64,000 bases of DNA, from assembly GCA_026261815.1 (NCBI GenBank), contig JAMPIT010000493.1:8201501-8265500 (forward strand), read 5' to 3'. The translations under genes were made by a program, and so were the position numbers. The notes under the pieces were generated by a model. It worked only from the letters and a program-made list of their open reading frames with translations, was not told where the DNA came from and made no database searches. The first letter of the stretch is position 1; each line of letters begins with the position of its first letter. Shown piece after piece: positions 12,701 through 27,700 of the stretch. Source of the stretch: Monarcha castaneiventris obscurior (taxonomy: Eukaryota; Chordata; Aves; Passeriformes; Monarchidae).

Positions 12701-15700
12701 CATTTTTCTATAAACTTAACAAGTGCAATGTAATTCAGCAGCAGCTTATTAAACTCTCAGTGAGGCTTGAAGTTGCTATCAAGAACTCTGGTGATCTACA
12801 GGATATTGAGGCCTCTTTCAATCCACAAAGTATCAGAAATAAAGGCTTGTTAGGAAAAGTAACAATACCTCTTTTCTTCATAATGATGGACTTTGAAACT
12901 CAGATTTGGCAAAAGTTAAAACTAGCTGGAGAAGCTACTGAAGCAGTGGTCAGCTCTAAAAGCACAACAGCAGAGTCTGAGTTGTATTTATACATAAAAA
13001 ATAAGAACAAAGCAAAGCTTGGATTTGGTGGAATACCCATCTCCATGCTCTGGCATGTAAAGCAATGCAAAAAGAATAAAAGCCCTGGAATGGCAGAGGT
13101 GGCAGAAAAGGAAATGCCTCAGTTAAACTCAGTAACAACTATTCTGCAGCATCTGCACAAGGTCTGGGCTCCTTGAAGCTCTTCTCTAAGGCTTCTCAGC
13201 AGCTGCCTTGAAGAAATGTGCAGGCAAATGAGGCCACTGGTCCACACTCATTAAGGCACATGAAGCCATTTCCCACCTCAGGAGGTGATGTGGGAGAGAG
13301 CTTTTCTTCCTTGCTTGGGTTTGGAGATGCAGTCCCTTACATCCTTGGGAGAGGAAGATGGAATATTTAACTCCTACTGCTGTACCCACTAGAGAGAGGT
13401 AAATAAACTGCAATCACTGCCTAACAGATACTAAAATATTGAGAAGCACTTCTGGATACCTCTTGAGAGTGAGATATAATATCCCACTGAGATGCTGTAA
13501 GGATTACTCCTTTCTTTGAATGATTACTGATACGTTTTTAATGATGCTTTTAGAAATACAAATATTAGAATGCATTTTTTCCCTCATAATAACAACGACT
13601 TTGTTCTGAATTTTGAGCCAGGACTTCAGGATCTGTGTTAATGATAATGAAGAGGTAAATTTTCTGAAGTGTTGTTGATGGTGTAAGAACAACTTTTTTC
13701 CACTGGTTGCTGCACACTTAACTGGCATTTAAGAACAAAAAAGCATTTCTGACTTGGTTCTACTCTGCGTTCAAGGGCTTCTCTGGCAAGGTTAGTACTT
13801 CCCAATCTCACTAAGTGTTGTTCAGACAACTATAATTAGAGTGTGATGTACTCAGATAACATGATAAGGGAGGGAACTGTAGTGCCTAAGTGAAGATTAA
13901 GCTTTGTTTTGGGGTTTGAGATCTTAAAATACATAGAAGTTTCAACAGCAAATCAAAGTAGTGATCCCAAATTCTGATGACGTACTGCCTTCTCCTTGCT
14001 CTTTCTCAAATAACCCTTTAATAATCCTACTTCTACCACTGCAGATTGCTCACTGGGTTTTTATTTTTTGATGACTGAGAGTGAAGGTTAATGCTTAGGA
14101 TGCAAATGCTTATTAATTTGGTGGCCATGCATTACATGATCCCGTTATTGTCCATAGCATCAGCCATGTCTTTGAGAACAGCCATTTCCTGTGATTAGTG
14201 TTTATCAATGACAACATTCCCTGATGCCCTGGAAGTGTTTGCACAAATCACCACAGGAAAACAGAACCCTCAAATGTCTGACAATATTTATCAAGACAAG
14301 GCTGTACTTTTATTTTCTCCCTGACCTAATCCTGAAAACTCCACACAAGATCTTCCCATAGCATTGCTGCTCTGTTGTCATTTAAAATAGGTTTCCAGCA
14401 CTCCAGACTCGAGCAGCTCTGCAGCAGAGGGCCCTGTCTGCGGGGGACTTCTGTCAATAGCAATTTTTGTCTCCCTGTGCTGAGCAGGCGCTTACAGGAG
14501 GCGATATCCGATAGCAGTGGGAGACACTCGAGTAGAGAGGGGCTGAGCTACTCCCTCCTTCTCCATCATCTTCTGCAGAGCCACTGCTCCATTAACTGTT
14601 TCAGCTGCCAGCCCTCTCTATGCAGTAAAACATTGGGTTTGGGACCTGGTAGAGAAGGCTTTCTCGTTTTCTCATGGGACACCAGACATTTGCAATGTCT
14701 TGGATCAAGCTCTCCTCTGCCACCACACAACATTCCTGCAGCTCTTGAGCAGCTGTGGATACTTGGAGCACATCCATGCTCACTATTAATAGTGGGAAGC
14801 AGGGGATTCTCCCAAAGGAGTTGCACCAGTGGGATGAGGGCTGTGAATGTCAGCTGCAGAAGTGGTCACTTGGCTCCAGCAGTCACCTGCAGGCTGGTAA
14901 ATACACCCACAGTCATCCACCCCCAACTCCCACCAACCAGCCAATTTCTTTCTGGCAAATGTGGGACTTCTGGGATGGTTTGGAGACATGGAATGAAATT
15001 ATTTTCAGGATCATTTGACAGCAAGCGCTTGCAGAAACAGGGAATACAAGCTGCAAGGAGCTGACTGTATATTAAAAATAAGGCAGTTAGTAAGGTACCA
15101 TGGGAAATTTGGACCAATGGTTCTGCTTGTTGCATCTATTCTGTGATTAAATACTGTGCCTCAGTTCCAGAGCCGACTGTCAGCCTGATTTACTGCAACA
15201 CATGAATATCTGAATGTTTAAATGACAAGTTTTCTGAATATATCAGCACAGAGAAGGCTGACTGACAGATAGCATCACAGACCACGAGAAAAGCATGACA
15301 TGCAGAGTGGGGCTGTTGTAACAGAAGTTGCCTGAACACAGTGTCCATCCCAGCACGTCGTGCAGGACTGGGTTTCCTTAATGGCATGACTTTACACTTC
15401 CCTTGGACATCAGTGCAGAACCTCTATTTATAGTGAGTGAGAGTGTCTCAGTGCTGGACTCTGCCAGGGGAGAAGAGAAACAGTTGTGTATTTTTTTCCT
15501 TAGGAGGATTTCTCTGCTGACAGGTTCTGAAGCCCTTTGCCGAGTGATTTGAGCAATAGTGAGCAAAGGAGATCAGGCATGCCAAAAAATGTTCATCTCC
15601 ACAGAAATATCTATCTGTGCACTGTGTTCATTTGTTTGATTTTCCACCAGTACAGCTCCCCTGTCTCACTGGACTGACACCACAGCACACGCAGCTGTTG

Positions 15701-18700
15701 CACTTGCTTTCTTCTCATTCCTCTTGTTGTAAAATAACCCTCGAGAAGAAGAATTGAGGGTGCACCTCCTTTTACTTTCAAAATGTGCTTTGGGGTGCTG
15801 GGGGTCAGACAGGGGCTATTCTCATCCTGAGTGCTCCCCTCAGACCACAAGGAACAGCATTAGATTTTCCTGTAGCTTGGAACTTTCTATGTTAAACTGT
15901 CCCAAGTTCGATTATTTGTCTCCTGCTGGTTGCTGAGAGTTTCACAAGCCTGTCCTTAAGTTACTCGAATGAGCACAGATCCCATGAGCCTCTGCCTGGA
16001 GATGTTTAATGCTGTCATTATAAAAGAAATCATGAACTATTGATGCAGGTCATGTGCAAAACACACCTCATGTGAATTTGCTACACCACAATGCTGCTGT
16101 GAGCTGCCTTCATCACCGCGGAGGATGGAGCCAGCAGAGGAAGAAGCCTCGGGAGGTTAAATACACATTTATTGGGTGTCTGCCTTTGAAAAAGTTAGGC
16201 TGTTGTGAGAGCTGGAAACTTCAAAGCATAGGCTGTTTTTGAGACAGATTCTGTCTGACACCCCTGGAGTCCTGCTAGTCCTGGAAATTTGTCCCCATGA
16301 CAGTTAGTATTTTTGTTCCATCCTGATGATGAATTTGATGAAGATCACTGCTCATACCTGAGGTTATTGTCATATTTTTTCCAGGGTAGGTCCTGTTTTC
16401 AGAAAATGCTCAGGACCTAAAAACATTAGGAGTTTATTCCCATAACTGTGGGCTACAATGTGCCGTAAACCAGCTGGGCAGGACAAGCTGCCTGTGTGTG
16501 CCGTGGTCAGGCCAAAGCAAATTCAGCTCAGCTGAATCATTAAAAGGAGTTCATCCTTGCTCCTAACCATGCTTCTCTACAGGTCTTGAGATTGTGAAAA
16601 ACAGAATCTTGTATTTCACTTACAGAAGTTCTTTCCTTCTTTCTGTGTCTTTCATTCCCTAACTCAGAACTCACTTGTTTGTCACTGCAGGGAGAGGAAC
16701 TGCCTACTTATGGGCCAGATTCTGATTTCACTGCAGTAGACTCAATTCTGTCTCATGTAGTGATATCCGAATCTGGCCTACTCCCTTTCGTTTGCTTCCC
16801 ATCTACTTCCTGGGCAGAAAGAAAATTATTTTAAAATGTTGAAATGTATGAAATTTGCCCCACTTTCTTCCTTAGGAGCTGTCATCTCAAACAAACCCTT
16901 TGGGTTCTTCTTTTGATCTATTTTCAATTGTCTGGTGGGCAAAGCAAAACTCCTCCTCAAGTCTCTTATTTTCTTATCTTCTGCTGTGACATGAATTTCC
17001 CCTTTTTCCAGTCCTCCCCCTCCGCTGCCTACAGACCTTCCGCTGCTCAGAGCTTCCTGGCAGTCCCCTCGGTGTCAGGTGAGGAACAACCAGTCAGGGT
17101 TTGATGCCTGCTCCATTTTGCTCCTCTTTAAGGCTTTTAAAGGCAGAACACCTTCCCGGTGTGCTCAGTACCTCAGGAGGGCTTCAAGGAGCTGGAGGAG
17201 ACGCCGGAGCTGCTGCTGCTGCCCACGCACTGCAGAGGAGCTGGGGCTGGCAAGGAGCTCTTGCCTGGCCTTTATTCTTAGTGCTCCCCATTCCCCTCCA
17301 GCCTGGCAGAAGCACGTTTTCTCCAGGAATAGGTCTGGGTTTCTCTTGTCATCTGACGTGCTCAGTCTCACTGTTAACCTCACTCCATAAATGCTCCCTC
17401 CGTACCCGTAGTAAATGCTCCCTCCTGTATTTATTGTAGACTTTCTATGAGAGAAGAGACTGTCTTATACCACCACTCTCATTTAGAATATTCTAATCTG
17501 CTTTCCCCAACTTGCCTGCACTGTGGCAGTGCTTGATCTGATTCCCTTTTGCCGTCGCAGCCTCTCCCTGGTGCTCCTGGACAAAGCCCTCTCTGTTGGA
17601 AGCAGAGGCTGCTCCCAGCCTCTTTCTTTCACCACAGTCCCACAGAACGAAGGCTGTGCTGCTCTGTTGCTTGCATTGCTTTTCCTACAGTGGTCTCAGG
17701 CTGCAGTGGAGCTCAGGCTTGGCGTGGCTGAGGAGCCACCTCCAGCGTCCCGAGTGCCAATTCCACAGCCACAAATAGCGACTGGCAAGGTTCCCACTTG
17801 GGCAGTTCCACCTTCATGTCACAACCACCCCTTTTTGAACACTCCTGAGTTTCCCATGGCCCAGATGCAATGCCTTAGCTGGTCTCCTCCAGATGCCAGG
17901 GATGCTCACTATTTCCCAGAGAAGCTGGCCCCATAGCAGAAGGTGTACCTTGCTTAGGTGGTAAAGAAGTCCACTGTTCAAGGAATGACAGCATGGTTTG
18001 GGCTGGAAGGGATCTTAAAGCTCATCTTGTTCCACTTCCTGCCGTGGACAGGGACACCTTCCACTAGAACAGGCTGCTCCAAGCCCCATCCAACCTAGCC
18101 ATGAACACTTCCAGGGATGGGGCACCTCTGCTGTTGGGGGGTGACTTCTAATTCTGGCAGGAACAATTTTACTCTTTGAGCAAAATAATCTTTGTTATTT
18201 TGACATTCTGCAATCCAGGATGCACCAAACACTATTTTATACAGCCTGGTAAAGCATCTCCAGATTCTGGATCACCTACACCAGAAGATTCCCAGGAAAC
18301 GCCTACAGAGGCTCAGTCACTTATAATTCATGTGGAAAACACACTGCCTCAGCAGCTGACCTCCTGTTTTCAGCTGGACAAATATCATCAAAGATGTCGT
18401 GCGTTTGTATTTCTGTGTAAGAAATGAACAGATTCAGAAGAGATGCTTTGCCAAAGATGACTTTCAAATTCTATGACAGCCTTTTGTTCCATTATAAGAT
18501 TTTGAGACCTTGAGTGATGTTAGAAAACCCATGGCAGCAAAACTCATTTCCCAAAGATTCACCTCACCTGCACATCTGGGAGCTAATAAAACACATCACA
18601 GTGTCTGGCTGCTGTCCTTTGAATTCACTTCAGTCATTACAAAACTGCTGCCAAAAGTACTAAGTGTCCTTGTGCTACCACAGTGAATACCAATGGTACC

Positions 18701-21700
18701 AGGGAAATGCAGGACAGCGGCAGAGTAGGGGAGAGTTGGATGTTACGTGTTGGTTTAGGCTACTCAGTTTCCAGTTTCTTCCAATGTTTGTCTCATAAAC
18801 CAGCATTTTGGCAATGGAATTAATGACTGAGGTTATTCAGCAGTGCTCCTATCCCTTCCCAGCTGCCTTTCCTTGGCCAAGCAGCAGATAATGGAGCGTG
18901 CTGTGTAACTCCACGAGCGCTGCTGAAGGGTCTTCCTTCTACCATTTGCAATTTTCTCCTTATCAACCACATCCTCTCGTGCTGCTGCTTGGATGGCAAA
19001 GTGGGGGAAATTTCAGGGGGTTCTGTTTTAGTCTTTTTTGTTGTTCCTTTTTCTGGAACTTACTGAGGGAATGACTCTGTGTTTTCTAGGGAGAAAGACT
19101 GACAAACTTCCAGCCCTGATGTTCAGTTTGCATTTTGTAAATCAGCTGTGCAGGGAAATAGGGGCACTTCCTCAGCCTGGGTATGACGTGGTTGTTTTGG
19201 GGCAACACTGGTGATGCTGTCTGAGGAACATTTTCAAGTCAGAGATAAGTCAGCCCTGCCATGGTGAGCATTCTCATGCCTGGCTCAGTCCCAAGAAACT
19301 GTCAACATTTCTAGTTTGTCGTGGGGTTGTTAACTCACTTCTCTGTGTCTGCTTTTCTCTCTACCACCACAGCCCACACTCGCTGTGTTCTGCCTTCACA
19401 CCTCGTCTCGTCCTGCATCTCCTGCCACAGTCCTTTATCCCGGCAGCCCAGAAGTTTGTCTCACCACTCACTTCCATATTTTGCTCTGCTGCCACGTCGC
19501 TGAGGCTGTTTCTGGGTGGCTGATATAATCCTCCTCATCCTTTTAAAGTGAATTTGGAGCTTGGATAGAAACCTCCATTAGAGTTCTGTAGTTGGCTTTT
19601 CTACCTTAGCTAAAATTAGTCCAACACTTGAGGAGCTGGTGTTGGCTTCTTAGGTGAGAGCCTTCATCCATCAGAGCTCTGAACTGAGAGTCATCCTCCA
19701 ATGAGTTTCCAGCTCTTACTTACAGTCTGGCTCCAAATACCTTAATTTAAAGAGGTACTTTAGTAACTGGCAGTGCTTTTGGCACAATGTGTCAGAGACT
19801 GACTTGTTTTTCTCAACTGTGAATGGCCCCACAGCGACCATCACCTCTCCAACACCTCAGTGCGGGAAATAAACGGTGCTGGCCTGAATGCTAGCCAGGA
19901 TTTGGACCAAAATGTATTCTTTCTCCCCAGTACTCTTGACCCTGACATAGATTGAATGGTCCAAAGACTGCCCATCCAGGGAGGCCGCTGCCAGCCCATC
20001 AGTCACTGTGAGAGGGCTGAAGTCCCAAACTGTTCTGGATGCACTTCTGAGAACAGGCCCTCATTTTGCCTGGTGAAGTTCATATGCTGCAAAATGACAA
20101 ATCATGTTTATTTTCACAATGCCAAACTGTGTCTTTTCCCTGCATTTGCACAACTGGAATCAAGTTTCCCTTAAGGGGTAGTTTGGTCTTTATCCACATG
20201 GTTTCCCTTCCTTCAGTAAGTCATCTTTCCCCCTCATTAACATGGTGATCAACTGGATGGTTTCACCTTTTAGGATCACAGCATGTCTACAAATCCTGTC
20301 TCATGGCTCAGCACTTCCTGGGAGGGTGAATTTAAGGAAATGGACATTGATGTCTCTTCAGAGTCTCTACTGAGTTTATAATTTGAGTCACTGTCATGGT
20401 CACCTCTGGGGTGCTTCCTGAACTACCTGAAACACACCCAGTGCAATGTGTGATGCTTAATCCCCTGTATTTTCTGCCACTTCAACTTTCACACATGCAC
20501 AACCTCCAGCTATTGCCTTCCTAGTCTTAATTTCTACTTTTAGACCCTCTTAAACTGCCATTTCCCCCCATTTTCTGAAACATTTTCATTTCACATCAGG
20601 CAAGGTTTGTAGCTGGCACACAGCAGTCTAAAATTTAAGAAACAACTCTCCAGAGTGAGGACTGGGTAATCCTTGGGGATTTTTGGAGTAACACACACAG
20701 GGTGCACCTGGTGTCTTCTTCTCTAATGGAAAAACCTGCCAGATCTAGTCAAAAGAAAAAATGATTCATATTATTAATGGTTCGTACTATTGATATTTTA
20801 TTAATAAGGTGATGCTTCATAATATTGATGCAATCAATATTGAGAATTGATTACTGATGGTTCTGATTATTGATGGTGAACTCTCTTGTTGTAGAAGAGC
20901 TTGCAAGGCACTAAATAATTACCTCTCTGCATTAAATGAGTTACTGTCTGCTCAAATAGCAGGGAATGTCTCTAACCTGACATCTAGAGCTGAACTTTCT
21001 TTACAAACTTTCTTTTGGCTCATTAATTTCATTGGCTCATGGCAAAGTTGGGTTTTTTAATGAAAAAAGCATGAGAGTTACACTGGAAAGAAGTGATACA
21101 GGACCTTGCTAGTGAAGTGATTAGGAATATGCAGGATGTTTGGACACTCATGGAATCTTGTGGTGATTCCACATCTCTTCAATCCATGGAGATTAATCAT
21201 AAGATGGTGGCATTCAAAAAACAGTTGGATATTGAAGAAGCACTAGGGAAATAACACCCCATAAATCATCTTAGTTGAAAGGAATGCTTGTAATGTGTCT
21301 GTCTTTGGAATGCAGTGACCTTGAGTTGGATCTCCATTCGTTTTGGAGCACACAAATGAGTCTTCCTGGTTCCTCTGCCAGCTTGTTGAGTTATACATAG
21401 AAGCAAAGCCTCTAGAGACTGATCATGCACAATCAGTGATGCGGGACAGAAACAAGGCAGATGACAACAGGGAATCTAAAGGTTGGGAGGAAGGGGTGTA
21501 ACTGCCAAACCCTGCTGATGGCTAGATTTGGGAAATGCAAGGCAAAGGTTTCACTAATCATCTGCATGATGTATCAGTGCGAAAGACACTCCACCAGGAG
21601 AGATTAGTGCTGTGTGCGTTGATGAGCTGAATACCCAGGGCTAATGTCTAACCTTGGGAACAAATAGCAGAGCTGCTGGAGAGGCTGAGCAGGTTCCAGT

Positions 21701-24700
21701 GGGAAAAAAATGAAAGGAACAAAAATATTTCACAACTGTTAAACCCTGGAAGGGACTATAAAGGCAGCATGTAGGATTTTAACTTGAATTAGAGTTACCA
21801 CTGACTTGGTTATTCCTGATTCCCAGCAGTAGGTGCAACCTGAGAGGTGCTGCACCTTCGTGGAGGAAGGTGGAGAGCAATGTGAAAAAAGAGCTAAGGA
21901 GCAGAAAAAGAGCAAAGGAGCACTTTGGGGCAGAATGTGGAGGAATGGGAAGAGGTTCACAGAGGAGGAGGAAAAGAAGCTTGGAAGAAAGCAGGAGAGA
22001 GAGAAAGCTGAGGAAGAGAGAGGAAGGGTGGGCACGGGGTGGCTGGAGGTGAGCAGGGGGCCTGGGAGGAGAGCAGGGGCTTGGCTGATTGGAGGGGCCT
22101 GTGGAGATGGGAACCAGATGGTGACCCAGGTCCTCCCTGAGCAGTCCTGCCTGCATCCCAGCCCCACCTGTATCCCATCTCTGCCTGCATCCCAGCCCCA
22201 CCTGTATCCCATCTCTGCTTGCATCCCATCTCTGCTTGCATCCCATCTCTGCCTGCATCCCAGCCCCACCTGTATCCCATCTCTGCTTGCATCCCATCTC
22301 TGCTTGCATCCCATCTCTGCCTGCATCCCAGCCCCACCTGTATCCCATCTCTGCTTGCATCCCATCTCTGCTTGCATCCCATCTCTGCCTGCATCCCAGC
22401 CCCACCTGTATCCCATCTCTGCTTGCATCCCATCTCTGCTTGCATCCCATCTCTGCCTGCATCCCAGCCCCACCTGTATCCCATCTCTGCTTGCATCCCA
22501 TCTCTGCCTGTATCCCATCTCTGCCTGCATCCCAGCCCCGCCTGCATCCCAGCCCTGCCTGGCTGAGGAGCTGGTGCCCCTTCCTGCCAGAAGGCAAAGG
22601 GATGCATAGCCACTGCCTGATGAAAATTAAAAGCCTTAAACTTCTAATCCCCAGGACTGATTTAAATTATTACAGCTAACAAATGACCTAATACACAAAA
22701 ATGGAGATGGCTACCAAATAGAGCTGTTTAAATGAACACATGCAGAAGAGATTCCATTTGGCTCCCGCACCTGAAACTTCCTATTTCCTAATGCAAACTA
22801 AGCAGTGACAAATAAAAATGAGGCTGCAAAACCAGCATGACCTCTTTAAGCTTTAATTATTCATGAGAACTGTTTTCTTCTCTGCTGAGATTCAGAGCAA
22901 CACATTTAAGCGGGTTCCTCTCAGGTTTATGGAAGACGTAAGTTCCTTGTTACACCAGCTAATAAATGCAACTAAACACAATGACCCAACAATATTTGTA
23001 GGAACAGCATTTGAGAAAATGTGTTTAATGAATCAGAAGAGCCCTAATCTCGTCAGTCTTGAAAAGCAAAACATATCATGCAAAATTACAATGCACCAAA
23101 GCACAGACTCATAAATATTTTATTGTCGAGATTTCTGAGTTTACTTTCAGTATTTCAGGATTGTGTTTTACTACGAAATGTCTCTACCTTCACTGGAGAA
23201 GGATAGTGGTGGTGGGAGCATTGAGCAATCCAATTTGGAATCTCAGAATTTCCTTTAAATAATGTATCTGAGAGTCCCAGCCCTCCCCATCATCAGGCAC
23301 ATCTGCCATTGTAACCAGAAATGCTCATTGCCTTTTGCTGTCCTAGGATGGCATGGGAGCAGCTGGAAATGTTTACAACTGGGAGGAGAAAACCAAAACA
23401 TTTTCTTTTTGCTGGGAAGACTGGACAAAAGGCAGGTTGTGGCGGCTGTTGTGCCAGTGACTCCTTCCCCCTCAGCCCTTCATGTTTCTCCCTGCCCTTG
23501 GATAAAGACATCTTGGGGACCAGATTTCCCCCTGAGCTTTGAAAGCAGGAGAGGACCAGTCTGTCACTGCCTTGGTGAGACCTCCTGACAGGTCCACATC
23601 AGGAGTCAGGCAGCAGCTCCGACTGCCCGGGAACGCTGCCATGCCCAGGGGGAGATTTACAGCTCCTCTCCCCTTCAGACACCTTGTCTGGCATGATGCA
23701 GAGCTGACAGCTCCTCATTTCCAGCTACTGCAACCTCCTCTTCCTCCTCAGGAGCCTGGGTGGGCTGTTTGGGGCCCCTGAGGCTGAGGCCCCCCAGGGC
23801 AGTGTCCCTGCTATGGCCCTGGCAGACGGGCCGAGGCAGCCAAAGGGCAGCTCTCCAAAACCCGCTTAACGGGGCCGTGCTCTGGTACTTACTCAATCTT
23901 TACAACTCAGTGATATGCTGCCAATATATTTTTGCCAAGGAGACAAAAATACGTCTCTTCTTCCTACTCCCTCAGCCTATGAAAAATCTCAGTTGTGTGC
24001 ACGAAGAGACGCTCTGTGTGTGTGTATATGTGTGTATATTTAGAGGGGGGAAAAATAGAGTTTCTGTTAACTTATTTTCCAGTTGAAAGTCTGCCTTGTA
24101 GCCAGGGAAGCACTTGTTTTCATTGGTTATAACTTTGGGCAAAAAAGCCTTACTTTGTGCTGAGCAGAAATGGCAGTGAGGGCAGTGGGAAATGGGAGCA
24201 TATCCTCTGACTTCTCCATGGCCTGTGTTCTCTGCTCGAGGATGGATGTGTGATGGCTTATAAATGATTTGGGGATTTATGGGTCAAACAGCCCACTATG
24301 AGCAAAGCTGCCTAATAATGGGCAAAGAAGAGAGGCATAATCCCTGCAAGGTGGTGGGGTTCAACTCCCCAAGGGCCAGAGGGACTCCAGGTATTCCAAA
24401 TGCTAATTAAGACTCTTCCACCCAGCCATGGTTTGGAATTCTAGCTTTGTTTTCTGACTGATTGGGGTCCTTTAAAACCCCCTGTTACAAAAAGGAGGGA
24501 CTGGAGGCTTTTCCTCAGCTCCCCAGCAACTTCGCAAACTACAAATTCCAAAAAGGTGTATTCCTTTTTCCTCCTTCCCCTCCCTTTCCCCCAGACCTTG
24601 CATGACTTCAAGGCATCAAATGTTAATGAAAGTTTGCCAGGCTTCAAGGGCTGTGAAATGGAAGTTAAAAATCCTGCACTATGGGATGGCTCTAAAAATA

Positions 24701-27700
24701 CTCAGTCATGTTGAAACATCACCTGGCTCCAGCAGCTCTCCTGCACCCAGTGCTGCCGATGCAGCAGGGCTTTCTCTCCCAAATAAGCTCTGGACAAAGT
24801 TTGCCTAGTGACTGTGGATTACTTCTGCTCTACAGACTGGAATCACTGGGTTACAGCCAGCAAATACCTACTGGAGAGTGAGGATCTGCCACGTAATTTA
24901 ACTCTGATGGTGCTGCCAGGGCAGCGCCAGTGCCACGGGAGGGATGTGCTGTGCACTCCTGCTCTGCTGACTCCATCCAGAGCACTCAGAGATGTGATGT
25001 CCATCCCTCAGGATGAGTACAGCCCCAAACATCAGCCCTGTGGGTTGTAAAGGGAAGGTCTGATGTCAGCCTGCTCAGCATTAGGCTCCAGCTCCCACTC
25101 TCTGCTCTCCAGTGTCATTTATTGTCCAGGGTGCTGGGGTCTGTAGGCTGAGCTTTGACTTTTTAGTCACAGCATCACCTAACCTCCTCTGCAGAGCTGC
25201 TCCTGCAGGCTCTGGGGTAGGAGAGCTGTACCCTCATGAGACATCAGTGCTTTTCTGTAGCAGCTCCCCACAATCCTACCTGGCATGTCCTGCTAACCTG
25301 CAAATGCTGGATACACCAGGGGCTCCTTCATGGACTTCTGGGGGGCTCCTGCAGAGATAGTGCCATCCCCTTGTGCTTGAAATGTGTTTTTTCTTGGATT
25401 TTTTTTTCCAGCAGTGCTCTCATGAGTGAGAACCTGGGAGCTGCTTTTCCCACACCACAGCCTCCTTTTCCTTCTCAGAGAAGTACAAAGTCCTTTCTCC
25501 CCGTGAAGCAAACGAGGAGCCTGAGCACCATGACTTGGATGGTGACTGAAGCCCAGTCCCAACACGGTGCCTGAGCTGTTCCCATCACAGGAGGAGCCAT
25601 GCAGGCTGTGACAGCTGCATCTCCGAGTCACACAGCACCATGAGCCCCTGCTCCTGGGGGACAGCACTTTGCCTTTGGCCTCCAGTGACCCCAAACTACG
25701 GCTCAGACCTCAGCGAGATGTCTGCACCCCAAACTCTGGCCACTTCCTGATGGCCCATGCCCAGGAAGGGACAAGAGACACACAGAGCGTGTCCCCAGCC
25801 CCCAGTGCCTGACCCCAGGCAGGGTACATGGGCCAGGTATGCACAGGAAGTTTTGTGCCCCCAGGCCTGGCCAGGCTGCCTGGCCATGCTCCAGCCCTGT
25901 GTGAACACATTGCACAGGCTCAAATCGCTATTTTTGAGCCAGTCACTAGAAATAATTCATGTATGTGCAAGTTAAAATTCTGCTTAAAAATCACCCTCTG
26001 CCTCAGAAACTTAAAACCTGAGACATCTACAGAAGCAGATGCTGAATTTCATTTTACAAGGTTCTTTCCAGCTGTTATGGTAAGCTTAGAACCTCGTCCT
26101 GCATTTCTTCACTTTAAGGATCTTTTTTTCATTCAAATATCTCCAATTTTAGTGCTGGCAGGAGCAGGGGCAGGTGCAAGTGTTGTGAAGAATCTGCCCC
26201 TGTTACTGGACTAGACAAAGTCTTGCATCAAACGCTGAGTTCCATGATATTTTTTAAAGTTCAACTAATAAACATTCAACTTTTAAGGACTTAAAAATAA
26301 ATTTCCAAATATTTCATGAATATATTTGATGGTGGTATGAACCAAGGTTTTGGAAAGCTCAAGGTGTAGGTTTGTGTGTGTCAACTGTGAGCAACAGTGC
26401 AAAAGGAAAATGCTTTTTCATCCATATGAGCTTCTGTAAAGTGTGTTCTATTCTTAGGAGAGTAAACATAACATTAAAAAAAAATATGTAATCATTTAAA
26501 CCTTGCAGGAAAAGAGGCAGGAGTGATGGGAGCCTCTGAAATGATAAATGTATGAATTTATTCCACTGCCACTGTGGGGTTTTAAATTAGTTTTATTTTT
26601 CTTTTATTTCTTCTTGTTGACAAACAGGGCTGCACTGCTCCAGAGATCTAATGTTTACAGATAAGGAAATATTGAAGGTCAAAAATTCTATTCTTAGTTA
26701 TTCTTGTATAAGGTAATCTCCTTGTGCTGGTGACAATGCAGTGATCTCATGTCGCCATGGGTACCTGAATCATGCCTGTCTAACAGCAACATTCTCCATT
26801 CCCCTCGCCTCCCCTCAAGTTCTTACGTAGAAAACCCAAAGATATCTCCAAGAGAAGCTTCATGTGTGATGCAAATGATGGACTGGAGCAAACGCTTCCC
26901 TTTAGCACAGTGCTCTGTGCCAGTACCTGCCTCATGCACAGTTCGGGTGAGGAATTCGTTTGCATTTGACTGTGACCAGGAAAAATTTTGCCAGGAATGC
27001 AGGCTGAATGCAATGTGTTACTGGTGTTCATTTAATGCCTGCAAATGGACATCAAAACTGATAAATTCAGAAGGGTGACTTTGTCCCTCAGATGGGTAAC
27101 TTTGTCCCCACGGCAGCCAGGGGGATGCACAGCAAACTGAGCTGAAACCCAGATTATGGGGGGAGAAGTGAGACCAGCATCTGCCCACAGCAGAGCATGG
27201 CAGAGACGTGGCAGGGAAGCACAGAAGTGTGGTGAAAAAAAGTGGGGAAAAAAAAAGGAGAAACGTTAATTATGTCTTCCCATGTCTCTGTAGGTTCAGC
27301 TCAGTGCTCTAATACTCAATGGATGTAGCTTTCCTTGACAGCTTTGTAACATCTAAAAGGAAGAAAAGAAACCAAATAGGAAGCAAAGTGTGGGGGCCTT
27401 GGTGGTGACAGGGCTACAGCCCTTTGAATGCCAGCTCTTTGAATGCCAGCTCTTCTCCCTGCTGCAGCATGGAAGCTTTTGGTCTCTGCTAAACCGAGCT
27501 TTGAGCTGATGTGGATGGATCAGGCACATGAAAGACCAGCAGCAACAGTTCCTAGAGGCTGACAGAAGGGTTGTGGATCAGGACTTCTGCCTTTTCCTAT
27601 AGCCATGGAAGGGACTGAAGTCTAAATCTGGGTCTTTGTGCTCAAAGTCTTGATATAAACTTATTTTAAAGGGGAAAAAAGAAACCCACAACAAGAAGAA

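Noticed and set aside
12760..13176. Plus-strand frame of 138 codons in intron 1
   Set aside because: Begins at GTG rather than ATG, matches no family I know and lies in AT-rich intron; likely chance.
21739..22613. Overlapping frames of 218-272 codons on both strands
   Set aside because: They are translations of the stop-free 17-bp tandem array and repeat in every frame; no start context, domain or splice support.
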